Below are positions 25,455-33,238 of a stretch of 64,000 nucleotides of DNA, piece by piece (within the stretch, counting starts at the first letter, position 1; every line of letters starts with the position of its first letter). Both the position numbers and the translations under genes were made by a program. Origin of the DNA: Alicycliphilus denitrificans K601 (GTDB taxonomy: Bacteria > Pseudomonadota > Gammaproteobacteria > Burkholderiales > Burkholderiaceae_C); the NCBI RefSeq assembly GCF_000204645.1, contig NC_015423.1, positions 11,489 through 75,488 of the forward strand. The letters are read 5' to 3'. The notes below the pieces were generated by a model, which worked only from the letters and a program-made list of their open reading frames with translations, had not been told where the DNA came from and did not search any database.

Positions 25455-26666
25455 ATGGCGATCTACCAGATTGGCGGGCAATCCATTCATTCAGACGACC
25501 CAGCCTTGTCCGAGCTGCTGGCCAATATCTACAGCTCGCGGGAGCGGCCGCTGTGCCTGTGCCGTACCCCTGGCATTGAAATGTACGTGGCCAAGGTCGA
25601 TGACAAGTACCTCATCAAACGGATGCCCAATTCTGGTAGCGGCCACGCCCCGGCCTGCGATTCCTACGAGCCGCCGCCCGAGCTGTCCGGGCTTGGCCAA
25701 GTCATTGGCTCCGCGATCCAGGAGAACCCCGACGAAGGCACCACGGCGCTGAAGTTCGACTTCGCGCTGTCCAAGGGGGCCAGCCGATCCGCGCCGGCAC
25801 CGAGCGGAAAGGAGACGGATAGCGTCAAGACCGATGGCAACAAACTGACCCTGCGCGGCACCCTGCATTACCTGTGGGAAGAAGCGGGCTTCAACCGATG
25901 GGCACCGACGATGGCCGGCAAGCGCAGTTGGTACGTGATCCGCAAGTATCTGCTGCAAGCAGCCGAGGACAAGACTGCAAAAGGCGCGAGCTTGGCCGGA
26001 ATGCTCTACATGCCCGAATCGTTCAACGCCGAGAAGAAGAACGAAATCACCCAGCGGCGACTCGCGCAGATGATGCGAATCGCCACGCCCGAGAAGGGCA
26101 CCCGGCGCTTGATGCTGGTGGTGGGGGAGGTGAAGGAACTGGCTCAGTCGCGCTACGGGCACAAGATCGTCCTCAAGCACCTGCCCGATTGCCACTTCAT
26201 GATGAACGACGACATCTACAAGAGGCTGCTCAAGAGATTCGAGGTGGAGCTGGGCCTGTGGGATGCCTTGGAGGGCACCCACCTGATGATGATCGGCACT
26301 TTCAGCATCGGCGCTACCGGCGTGGCCTCGCTGGAGGAAGTCGCGCTGATGTGCGTGACCGAGAACTGGATTCCGTTTGAAAGCACCTTCGAGAAGATGG
26401 CGCTCGATGCTCTGACGCAGCAGAACCGGCGCTTCATGAAAGGGATGCGGTACAACCTGCCTTCCACGCGGCCGCTGGCCTGCGCGGTGGCTTCGGATAC
26501 CGAGCCGGAGCCGACCGCCATGTACGTGGTTCCGCCTGGGGCCAGTGAAGACTATGCGGCCGCCGTCGATGAATTGATTGCGGAAAGCAAGCTCCCTTCA
26601 TGGAAGTGGGTGGCTGGCGAGGCTCCTATGCCGGCGCTGCCGGCGCTGCCGGAGCACGGCCGATGA
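25455..26666 (+). CDS. DUF1173-family protein
   Basis: 403 residues. The start (MAIYQIGGQSIHSDDPALSELLANIYSSRERPLCLCR) and the block HLWEE-like HYLWEEAGFNRWAPTMAGKRSWYVIRKYL follow the DUF1173 family found on conjugative plasmids and ICEs. LCLCRTPGIEMYVAKVD with H and C in GHAPACDSY resembles a small metal-binding site. The function of the family is not established. SD AGGGAG precedes the start. The stop overlaps the HAD gene. Confidence 0.75.
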   Translation: MAIYQIGGQSIHSDDPALSELLANIYSSRERPLCLCRTPGIEMYVAKVDDKYLIKRMPNSGSGHAPACDSYEPPPELSGLGQVIGSAIQENPDEGTTALKFDFALSKGASRSAPAPSGKETDSVKTDGNKLTLRGTLHYLWEEAGFNRWAPTMAGKRSWYVIRKYLLQAAEDKTAKGASLAGMLYMPESFNAEKKNEITQRRLAQMMRIATPEKGTRRLMLVVGEVKELAQSRYGHKIVLKHLPDCHFMMNDDIYKRLLKRFEVELGLWDALEGTHLMMIGTFSIGATGVASLEEVALMCVTENWIPFESTFEKMALDALTQQNRRFMKGMRYNLPSTRPLACAVASDTEPEPTAMYVVPPGASEDYAAAVDELIAESKLPSWKWVAGEAPMPALPALPEHGR

Positions 26667-27187
26667 TGAGCGCCCTACTCCGCTTCGTCGGCATTCGCCC
26701 GACCGTCGCCCCGACTTTCGCGCGCGAAAGTCTGCCGGCGACTCAACGCGCAACACGATGGGCGCTTCAGCGTGCTCCCCGTGGCCCCGTCCTGATGCTG
26801 GACATCGACGGGGTTCTACACCCTGGCCAGTCTGGCACGCTGATTTACCTGCCCCTGCTGGAAACATGGCTGCGAACGCATCCCGATGTTGATGTGGTGA
26901 TTTCGTCCAACTGGCGCGAGACGCATACGCTGGATGAGCTGCGCAACTTCTTCTCCATCGAGCTGCGCGAGCGCGTTATCGGCTGCACGCCCGTTTTGCC
27001 TGATTGCACCAGGCTGGACGAGATCCTTTGCGTTGTCCGCGAGTACGGCGTCACCCAGTGGGCTGCCCTCGATGACCGCGTGCAGGAATTTCCAGATACA
27101 CGCCGGCTGGTGGCCACCGAGTATCTGGACGGACTTACCGGGGAGTCGCTGCTTCAGCTCACCCGCGTGATGTGGGCCGCACCGTGA
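26663..27187 (+). CDS. HAD-superfamily phosphatase-like protein
   Basis: 174 residues. HAD motif I is D47-I-D49-G-V-L-H-P, motif II is near residue 81 (VVISSNWRE), and an acidic motif near residue 127 is AALDDR. This is the short HAD form seen beside RNA-repair or plasmid genes. The N-terminal leader contains TFARES (18-23), encoded by the plasmid palindrome, but no clear signal peptide, so here the palindrome falls in a linker. ATG 26663 overlaps the DUF1173 stop. Confidence 0.78.
   Translation: MMSALLRFVGIRPTVAPTFARESLPATQRATRWALQRAPRGPVLMLDIDGVLHPGQSGTLIYLPLLETWLRTHPDVDVVISSNWRETHTLDELRNFFSIELRERVIGCTPVLPDCTRLDEILCVVREYGVTQWAALDDRVQEFPDTRRLVATEYLDGLTGESLLQLTRVMWAAP
26714..26731. repeat. 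plasmid-wide palindrome, perfect copy 5
   Basis: ACTTTCGCGCGCGAAAGT in the N-terminal codons of the HAD gene, read as TFARES. Confidence 0.9.
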
Positions 27188-27327
27188 AGGTGTGGAACGC
27201 CCTGCTTTGCCTGTTTGGCATCCATTCGCCGCTGTCCACGCCCATCTATTCGAGCTGGGACGGAACCCAAGTACATGAACGGCGCTGCGCCCGTTGCGGC
27301 AAGGTGCTGGGTCATATTCTCAACTGA
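27184..27327 (+). CDS. 47-residue CxxC protein
   Basis: GTG 27184 overlaps the HAD stop (GTGA) and the frame is open to TGA 27325-27327. The product has a hydrophobic start and a zinc-ribbon-like end (RRCARCGKVLGH). Such short half-ribbon proteins often dimerise around a metal or act as accessory to a larger enzyme. The exact coupling supports a real gene. The function is unknown. Confidence 0.6.
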   Translation: MKVWNALLCLFGIHSPLSTPIYSSWDGTQVHERRCARCGKVLGHILN

Positions 27328-27342
27328 CACACGGAGATTTCC

Positions 27343-27618
27343 ATGAACCGACAAGACCTGATCGACGCCATTGCTGAAGACACCGAAGCATCCAAGGCGG
27401 CCACCACGCGCTTTCTCGATAGCCTCATCACCATCGTACAAAACGAGGTGGCCAAGGGCGGCGCGGTGAAGCTCACCGGCTTTGGCACTTTCGAGAAAGC
27501 AGCCGTTGCGGCGCGCACCGGGCGCAACCCGAAGACCGGCGCGCCGATCAAGATTCCCTCGACCCACAAGCCGAAGTTCACGCCTGGGGCCACGTTCAAG
27601 GACTTGGTGAAGGACTGA
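27343..27618 (+). CDS. HU/IHF-family DNA-bending protein
   Basis: 91 residues with the complete HU fold: MNRQDLIDAIAEDTEASKAATTRFLDSLITIVQ, then KLTGFGTFEKA, then the arm region AARTGRNPKTGAPIKIPSTHKPKFTPG. It could help organise the origin, the transfer origin or invertasome-like complexes. An SD (GGAG) lies 8 bases upstream. Confidence 0.93.
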   Translation: MNRQDLIDAIAEDTEASKAATTRFLDSLITIVQNEVAKGGAVKLTGFGTFEKAAVAARTGRNPKTGAPIKIPSTHKPKFTPGATFKDLVKD

Positions 27619-27621
27619 ACC

Positions 27622-28677
27622 ATGAGCAAACATCCCGACTTGAACGGAACCGCGCTTGCGCTGCTGCGTGCGCTCGACCGTGGCGAAGTGCGGGGCATTC
27701 GGGTGCTTTCGGAACGCGCGGCGGGCCGCCCATTGTGCGGTGCTGTCGATCTGGCCGTGATGCGCGAGTACCTGGGTGAAACCCGCCACCTTATCGACCG
27801 CGGCTATCTGTCGCGCAAGCCTGCCGGCACATCCATCCGACTGTCTCTGACGCGCAAGGGCCGGCGCGCACTCCATCCTGGCACGCCGTTCTGGCCAGCG
27901 CCTGTGACTTGGGCGCTAGGGGCGTCCATGCTTGCCGCTGGCGTAACCGGATGCGCGCCGATGCCTCCCGAGCAACCCCGTGTGCTCCTGATGGGCGCGC
28001 CCGTGCTCACCGGGCTGGCCCAAGTGCGCGATCCACAAACCGGCACCGACTACTTTGTGCCATGCAATCCGTGTGCGGCACCAACGCCCAAGACTCCGAT
28101 GCTGGGCAGCACCGATGCTGCACCAGAGGCGACCGGCAAGGCGGCTGCACGGCCGCAGCCTTCGGTCTTGGCCAAGCTAGACGCCCATACTGTCGCCACA
28201 CTCGCCATCCGGGCCGAAGCGGATGCCATCCCGGCCGGCTCCGCCCAGCTCACCGACGACGTGCGCCCCGTGACGGTAGTTGCAGTCGGCCCGGCCACGG
28301 CCGCGCCAGTCGCGGCTACTGCCTCCAGTTCCTTGCGCTCGCTCCCGTTTTCTAGCTCCGTGGCAAATCTGAACGATGAGGCCAAGCGTAATTTGTCCGA
28401 GCTGCTGCCACTGGCCATGACGGCCGAGCGCGTCTTGATCCGTGGCCGCACTGATTCGACCGGCACCGTGGCCGGCAATCGCGCCTTGGCCATCGCAAGA
28501 GCTGCGACTGTGCGCGCCGCGTTTGCCCGTGGTGGCGTTGACCCCCGAAAGCTGAAAGTCTCCTACTGCGTGACCTGCTTTGTCGCCTCGAATGACACCG
28601 AGGCTGGGCGCAGCGCAAACCGGCGCGTAGAGGTTGAGCTGGTGATGCCAGCGCCGGCCGTGGCCTTCAGCAAGTGA
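27622..28677 (+). CDS. winged-helix / OmpA-like fusion protein
   Basis: 351 residues. Residues 1-88 look like a winged helix (VMREYLGETRHLIDRGYLSRKPAGTSIRLSLTRKGRRAL). A hydrophobic segment (93-110) ends in a lipobox-like VTGC with C111. After a Pro/Ala-rich linker, residues 250-345 form an OmpA/MotB peptidoglycan-binding domain (RGRTDSTGTVAGNRALAIARAATVRAAFARGGV). The layout is cytoplasmic DNA-binding domain, membrane, periplasmic domain, reminiscent of ToxR-type one-component regulators. Alternatively an internal start near M103 would give a plain OmpA lipoprotein. Confidence 0.75.
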   Translation: MSKHPDLNGTALALLRALDRGEVRGIRVLSERAAGRPLCGAVDLAVMREYLGETRHLIDRGYLSRKPAGTSIRLSLTRKGRRALHPGTPFWPAPVTWALGASMLAAGVTGCAPMPPEQPRVLLMGAPVLTGLAQVRDPQTGTDYFVPCNPCAAPTPKTPMLGSTDAAPEATGKAAARPQPSVLAKLDAHTVATLAIRAEADAIPAGSAQLTDDVRPVTVVAVGPATAAPVAATASSSLRSLPFSSSVANLNDEAKRNLSELLPLAMTAERVLIRGRTDSTGTVAGNRALAIARAATVRAAFARGGVDPRKLKVSYCVTCFVASNDTEAGRSANRRVEVELVMPAPAVAFSK

Positions 28678-28686
28678 AAGCTGGCC

Positions 28687-29505
28687 ATGAGCGCAGATGA
28701 CCGGGATTGGTACCGAGAGCGGGCCGCGAAAACCATGCAGGATCATTACTATGACCCGAAGGTGTTTCGCGGTTCGCGCGAGGTTCGCGCAGACCAACCC
28801 CGTATCACCTTTTTGCAGTTCGTCATCGCCAATGCGCTGCCCTACGCCTTTCTGATTGTCGCGGGCGCGATCTGGCAAATAGCGCATGGGGCGACTCCAC
28901 ACGACGCCCTCTTGATGACGACCCAATGGCTCAAAGGTTTCGTGTTGAGCCATCCGGTCTTGTGCCTCCTGATGGTAGCCGGTGCGGCCTTCTACATGGC
29001 AAGGCCGCGCCTCGCCGGCATCGCCTATGTCTGGATCGGGATCGGGTTCCTGTGCTTTGTTGCCTTCGACTACTTCGGCAAAAAGCCTGCCGCCACGGCC
29101 GCACAACGAGCGGGCGAGCCGCCGCGCGTGGCCACCATGAGCGTGCCAAAGAATCAGCGCGGGCACTATGAGACGCCGGGCAGCATCAACGGCCAGCCTG
29201 TCACCTTCATTGTGGATACCGGCGCGGGCGTGACATCCGTTCCTGGCTCGCTGGCCAAGCCCTTGGGCATCACATCATGCGAACCTCGCCAGTTCAGCAC
29301 GGCGGCCGGCGAGGTCTTCGGATGCGTCGCCACGGTAGCAGAAGTGGTTTTCGGTTCCTTCCGTGCCCATAACGTCCAGGTTGCCGTCATGCCCACCATG
29401 AACGGCCCTGCATTGCTGGGCATGAACATCCTGGGGATGGTGCAGATCGAGCAACGCGGATCGGCGCTGCTGTTCTCCACCACCCATTTCCGAGAAGACG
29501 ATTGA
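28687..29505 (+). CDS. retropepsin-like aspartic protease with membrane anchor
   Basis: 272 residues. Three hydrophobic helices (about 44-66, 88-104 and 110-130) precede a clan AA aspartic protease domain with active site D177-T-G-A-G in VTFIVDTGAGVTSVP and the closing ALLGMNILG. Single-domain proteases of this kind act as homodimers. A second member is encoded at 30688. Substrates are unknown, and location at the inner membrane with a periplasmic catalytic domain is likely. Confidence 0.82.
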   Translation: MSADDRDWYRERAAKTMQDHYYDPKVFRGSREVRADQPRITFLQFVIANALPYAFLIVAGAIWQIAHGATPHDALLMTTQWLKGFVLSHPVLCLLMVAGAAFYMARPRLAGIAYVWIGIGFLCFVAFDYFGKKPAATAAQRAGEPPRVATMSVPKNQRGHYETPGSINGQPVTFIVDTGAGVTSVPGSLAKPLGITSCEPRQFSTAAGEVFGCVATVAEVVFGSFRAHNVQVAVMPTMNGPALLGMNILGMVQIEQRGSALLFSTTHFREDD

Positions 29506-29531
29506 ACATCAAGAACAACAAGGAGGAAAAC

Positions 29532-30293
29532 ATGCGTCACCTTCCGCTTTACCTGCTTCTGACCGCTGCGGCCGGCTGCGCCCTACCTGCGCTGGCCAGT
29601 TCTGAAGCGGTGCCCGACGATGCTCCGGCTGCTGTAGCGGCCGCCACGGCCGCCACGGCCGCCGAGGTCAAGGTGGCCATCACCGGGCGCATCGACCTGA
29701 CTGCTGATCGAGGGCGCAAAGTCTTCATCGAATTCCTGGCCAGCCCAAAGCTGACGGCCGCCGCGCGGGCTTCGCTGGCCTCCAGCGGCTTCGAGCTGGT
29801 GGACACCCGCGAACAGGCTGACGTGGTGTACGAGCTGGACGGTGCCTTCCAGGCGCTGCGCCCCGCGACCCGGCGTACCGCCGAGGTTCGCGTGGGCGAC
29901 TATGCCGAGAACCCCGCACCCTTGGCCACCAAAAGCGGCCGGGGCGGCTCCGTGATGCTGTCGCTGAACCCGCTGGCCATGCTGATCGGCACGATTGCAT
30001 CCAATGTCGGGAATGCAACCGGCGCGCAGGACTCGGTGAACGCGGCCACGGCCGGCGACCCGGACGGCAAATGCCTGTCGCGCTGCGAGACGTGGCGCTA
30101 CCGTCAGCGCAATGTCGTCAACCTGACGCGCAAGGAAGGCAGCACGGAACAGAAGTGCTCCGTGCTGGCCACGGCCGAGGATGCCGAGCTGGTGCCGGCG
30201 CGACTCATCCAGTCGTCCCTTGCGGGCTTGCAGGAGGCTGCCGGCTTGATTGTGGCCCTGGGCCTCTCCGCTGATCCTGCTTTGGCGAAATGA
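29532..30293 (+). CDS. secreted Ala-rich protein of the plasmid backbone
   Basis: 253 residues from ATG 29532, which has a strong SD (AAGGAGGAAAAC). A Sec-type signal with possible lipobox (LLLTAAAGC) is followed by low-complexity Ala/Thr (AAVAAATAATAAE), then a domain with KVAITGRIDLTADRGRKVFIEFLASPKL and ELVDTREQADVVYELDG, resembling envelope proteins with a predicted CsgG- or LpoB-like fold. A Cys pair (GKCLSRCETW) follows. The function is unknown. A start at 29502 would overlap the SD. Confidence 0.7.
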   Translation: MRHLPLYLLLTAAAGCALPALASSEAVPDDAPAAVAAATAATAAEVKVAITGRIDLTADRGRKVFIEFLASPKLTAAARASLASSGFELVDTREQADVVYELDGAFQALRPATRRTAEVRVGDYAENPAPLATKSGRGGSVMLSLNPLAMLIGTIASNVGNATGAQDSVNAATAGDPDGKCLSRCETWRYRQRNVVNLTRKEGSTEQKCSVLATAEDAELVPARLIQSSLAGLQEAAGLIVALGLSADPALAK

Positions 30294-30691
30294 ACGCGCC
30301 GGGCCTGTCACTGGCGGATCGCTTTTGGATCGCCCATCGCTGGGCCGCTTTTGCGCTGGGCACGGTGTTCCTTGTGGGCGTAATTGTCGCCAGCATCGCC
30401 GGGCGTATCCGGCCTCACTACGCTTGGGCCTATGCGCTCATGAGCAACTTGGCCTTTCTGGCCTACGGCCTCGACAAATCAGCGGCCGTCGCTGACCGTT
30501 GGCGCTGGTCTGAAAAGTCTTTGCACTGGATCGCGCTGCTATGCGGCTGGCCCGGTGCCTTGATTGGTCAACATGCCTTCCGCCACAAGTCGCGGAAGGC
30601 TTCCTTTCTGTTTTTCACCTGGCTGGCCAGCGCCGCGAACGCCGCTATTTTCGCGCACTTGACTGGCTTCTATCGCTGGAGTTGGCAATGA
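30290..30691 (+). CDS. DUF1294-family membrane protein
   Basis: 133 residues with three or four membrane helices and the family motif NLAFLAYGLDKSAAVADRWRWSEKSLHWIALLCGWPGALIGQHAFRHKSRKASF. The family's role is not known; it is frequent on plasmids. The ATG overlaps the stop of the preceding gene, and the stop overlaps the second retropepsin gene. Confidence 0.85.
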   Translation: MNAPGLSLADRFWIAHRWAAFALGTVFLVGVIVASIAGRIRPHYAWAYALMSNLAFLAYGLDKSAAVADRWRWSEKSLHWIALLCGWPGALIGQHAFRHKSRKASFLFFTWLASAANAAIFAHLTGFYRWSWQ

Positions 30692-31215
30692 ACGCTACTC
30701 GCGCCCTTGTGGCACTGATGGCCTGCCTTGCCATTGGAACATCGCACGCGCAGCAGCGCGAATACATCATCTATGACGGCCAGAGCTACCCCGGCGACCA
30801 GCTAGACGTTGCGGCCGCCTCTCCCGTGATGGTCAAGCCGGCGCAGCGCCTGGGCAATGGGGACTACTCCATCCCGCGCGCTGCGGACGGCCACTACTAT
30901 ATCGCCGGGGCCGTCAACGGCTTTCCCGTGGTCTTCATGGTGGACACCGGAGCGCGCTTCACGACGCTGCCGGTCAAGCTCGCCCGCAATGCTGGCATCC
31001 GCGCTGGCCGCGCAACATCCTTTGACACGGCCGCAGGCCGTGAACGTGGTGGCATCACTGCGGCCAACACGGTGATCGTCGGCCCCTTCGCCGTTGAGGG
31101 TGCGGCTATCGCCGTCCTGGAGCGCCTTTCCGCTCCGCTGCTGGGGATGGACGTGCTCAACCGCTTCCAGATCGCCTATTCGGGCGGCTTCATGATCTTG
31201 CGAGGCGGCCGATGA
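30688..31215 (+). CDS. second retropepsin-like aspartic protease, secreted
   Basis: 175 residues with signal peptide MNATRALVALMACLAIGTSHA. The active-site loop is D86-T-G-A in VVFMVDTGARFTTLP, and the C-terminal flap reads PLLGMDVLNRF. The domain follows the TIGR02281-like layout of the protein at 28687, with a signal peptide instead of anchors. Together they could be a paired periplasmic proteolysis set. It overlaps both neighbours. Confidence 0.82.
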   Translation: MNATRALVALMACLAIGTSHAQQREYIIYDGQSYPGDQLDVAAASPVMVKPAQRLGNGDYSIPRAADGHYYIAGAVNGFPVVFMVDTGARFTTLPVKLARNAGIRAGRATSFDTAAGRERGGITAANTVIVGPFAVEGAAIAVLERLSAPLLGMDVLNRFQIAYSGGFMILRGGR

Positions 31216-31859
31216 CGCAGGCAAAGGCGCGCGCGTGGGTTCGGCTTCCTTCTGGCCGTCGCCTCGACCTCATCAATCCCGATCCCGGCGTGTGGCTCGA
31301 CAGTGACCTTGCCTTGCGTTTGGCGAGGACGTACCGCTGGGGTGGGGAATCATCATGGCCCCTGCCCCTCTCTGTGGCCCAGCATTCGCTCCTGGTGCTC
31401 GCTTTGCGCCGGCAGTGGAGCGACACCCCTTTGCCGGCCTCTGACGCGCTCCTGGAGCTTCTACACGACGCCGAGGAAGGTTTCCTTGGGTTCGATTGCA
31501 TTTCTCCGCTGAAGGACGTGCTGGGCCTTTCCTTCCGTGCTGTTTCGTCTCGCCTGATGGCTGCGGTTTCGGAACGGTACGAGCTGCGCGCTTGGTCGCC
31601 GGCAGCGCACGCCGTCCACAAGCGGGCCGACTCGGTGGCGGCCGCTTCCGAGGCTGTGCATTGCATTGGCTGGCCAGCTCATGAAGTGCGTGATGTCCTG
31701 GGCATCGTGCATCCGGTGCTTGATGTCGATCCGCTGGCTGAAATCTACGGTTGTCGGCCGTGGGAGCCGTGGGCGGCTGACGTTGCGGCCGAGCGGTTCC
31801 TGGCTGCGCTGGAGTCGTTGCGTGCTGCTGTGCATGGGCAGATCGAGGCGCAAGCGTGA
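31212..31859 (+). CDS. HD-domain phosphohydrolase-like protein
   Basis: 215 residues. The motif AQHSLLV (H58) and LLHDAEEGFLGFDCISPLK (H85-D86) match nucleotide phosphohydrolases of the YfbR/phage HD type, where the usual form is HDAEEAYLGDxxxPLK. It may hydrolyse deoxynucleoside monophosphates or nucleotide second messengers. It is the last gene before the first long repeat, whose first bases directly follow the stop codon. Confidence 0.8.
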   Translation: MTQAKARAWVRLPSGRRLDLINPDPGVWLDSDLALRLARTYRWGGESSWPLPLSVAQHSLLVLALRRQWSDTPLPASDALLELLHDAEEGFLGFDCISPLKDVLGLSFRAVSSRLMAAVSERYELRAWSPAAHAVHKRADSVAAASEAVHCIGWPAHEVRDVLGIVHPVLDVDPLAEIYGCRPWEPWAADVAAERFLAALESLRAAVHGQIEAQA

Positions 31860-32010
31860 CCCCTGGGCGTCTCCCCTGCGGGGCCGGGCTTTCGTGCTGC
31901 GCATCGAGCCGCCTGCGGCGTCTCGCCCCTTCGGGCGTCAATCCCTGACGCCTCCGCGCCGTGCCGGCGCTGCGCGCTCCGCTTGCCCGGCCTGAAGGCC
32001 GCATCGAGGA

Positions 32011-32028
32011 ACTTTCGCGCGCGAAAGT
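32011..32028. repeat. plasmid-wide palindrome, perfect copy 6
   Basis: ACTTTCGCGCGCGAAAGT inside long repeat A, flanked by one further matching A/T pair. Confidence 0.9.
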
Positions 32029-32512
32029 TCAGGCTGTGGATCTGATCCGTGGTGTGCCGGCGCTGGTGCGCTGAATCCGCTACGCGCGGGGCCGCACCCC
32101 ACCACTACCTCGCGCCTTTATTCGTCGTCATGGTGCCCTCCGGCCGGGCTTCTCCGGTCAAGGGCCGGGCTGCGCCCTGAAATCCTCACCCGTTCGGTGC
32201 TCGCCCTTCGGGGCTGCGCTCCGCGTGCGGCCTCCGGTTTCTCCCTTGACCGCGCCCGTCCTGCGTGCCCCTGGACGCCGAGGCGACGAGGTAGATGGTG
32301 GGATGCAAAAGCCGGCCCCGCGCTCCGCTGGCCATGTGGGTAATCGACGGGGAGCAGGGGAGCTTGTGCCCCTGCGGGGCAAGAGCAACTGCAACACCTT
32401 GGGGGCCTGTTCCGGCCCCCAAACCCCGCCCCGAGGCTCCAAGGTAGCTTGCCTGAACCCCGAAGAAACACAAGCCGGGAACCCGCGAAAAATCAGGCTT
32501 TTTTCTCTCACA

Positions 32513-32546
32513 AACTATTGACGGTCAATAGTTTGACGGGTAGAAT
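32513..32546 (+). promoter_or_regulatory. operator-promoter A (CTATTGAC-N-GTCAATAG)
   Basis: A perfect 10-1-10 palindrome at 32513-32533 contains the -35 TTGACG (32518-32523). A 17-base spacer leads to -10 TAGAAT (32541-32546). It drives the block of genes from 32576 to the primase. A repressor bound to the palindrome would cover the -35. Confidence 0.85.
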
Positions 32547-32575
32547 GTAGGCATTGGTTGAGTAGGAGTTTCAGC

Positions 32576-32848
32576 ATGGCAGATCAAGGCGCTTTCGACT
32601 TTGGCCCGGATGTTCCTCGGAGCGGCGTGGCTCTGAAGCGGGACTTCCACGGGTTCGCTCAGTTCCGCGAGGATGAGCACAGCCCTTGGGTGTTCTACGT
32701 GTGCGGCTTCGACTCTACCGTGACCGGCGAGGCTGGCCAATGCACCGTGTTGCGGGCCGATGGCGGCCGCGAGTGCGTGCCCATCGACGCCGAAGATCGC
32801 ATCACCATCGCCGGCCGAAAGTACGGCCGGAAGCACTGGAACCATTGA
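32576..32848 (+). CDS. small hypothetical protein behind promoter A
   Basis: 90 residues from ATG 32576, with TAGGAG 9 bases upstream and the promoter 30 bases before it. Composition is that of a small soluble beta protein (HGFAQFREDEHSPWVFYVCGFDSTVTGEAGQCTVLRADGG). No family is recognised. It is first in the promoter A operon. Confidence 0.68.
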   Translation: MADQGAFDFGPDVPRSGVALKRDFHGFAQFREDEHSPWVFYVCGFDSTVTGEAGQCTVLRADGGRECVPIDAEDRITIAGRKYGRKHWNH

Positions 32849-32857
32849 GGGCCTGCC

Positions 32858-33235
32858 ATGCGTTTCCATCGCTTCGGCAAATACGAGTTCCGCGACACCG
32901 AGCGCAAGCGTGCCGCTTTCGCGCGCAAGCAGAAGGCCGAGCGCGAGGCCCTTCCTCTGTTCGCTGACCAAGTGGCGGCCGAGCAGATCGACGTGGACGA
33001 GGAAATGACGGCTCGCCGGCTGCAATGGGAGCGTCAGCAAGCCACTGACCGCAAGCGCCGAGCCGACAAGTGGCGCGAGGCACGGCGGCGCCTCAATGGC
33101 TACCAAGAGCCGGTGCGCGGGGCCTTGCTGGCGTACTGGCAGGGATGCAAGTGGCCTGCCGATCCGAGCTACTTCCTCTCCATGCTGCACATGTACGACA
33201 CCGGCCGCCTCTCTCTCAACATCCCGAAGGCTTGA
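32858..33235 (+). CDS. hypothetical basic coiled-coil protein
   Basis: 125 residues, with a strongly charged helical N-terminal two thirds (ERKRAAFARKQKAEREALPLFADQ; ERQQATDRKRRADKWREARRRLNGYQ) and a compact C-terminal part (GALLAYWQGCKWPADPSYFLSMLHMYDTGRLSL). The high basic charge suggests nucleic-acid contact. It sits between the leader gene and the primase-like gene with short spacers. Confidence 0.66.
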   Translation: MRFHRFGKYEFRDTERKRAAFARKQKAEREALPLFADQVAAEQIDVDEEMTARRLQWERQQATDRKRRADKWREARRRLNGYQEPVRGALLAYWQGCKWPADPSYFLSMLHMYDTGRLSLNIPKA

Positions 33236-33238
33236 ACT

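Larger units (their letters stand above)
31865..32556 (+). repeat. ~690-bp long repeat, copy A (Frpo/ssi-like candidate)
   Basis: Non-coding segment repeated almost base for base at 51826-52494 and 55151-55841. It holds many local hairpins (for example TTGGGGGCC-TGTTCC-GGCCCCCAA near 32399), the palindrome at 32011, and ends in the operator-promoter that reads into the gene at 32576. Differences from the other copies are a handful of single bases. The promoters at the copy ends, the gene orientation and the hairpins recall the single-strand promoters of the F leading region. Confidence 0.85.

Noticed and set aside
32118..32521. Several 95-130 codon frames inside the long repeats on both strands
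   Set aside because: The same frames appear in all three copies, shift with the one-base difference in copy A, lack SDs and overlap each other. The repeats are better explained as non-coding.
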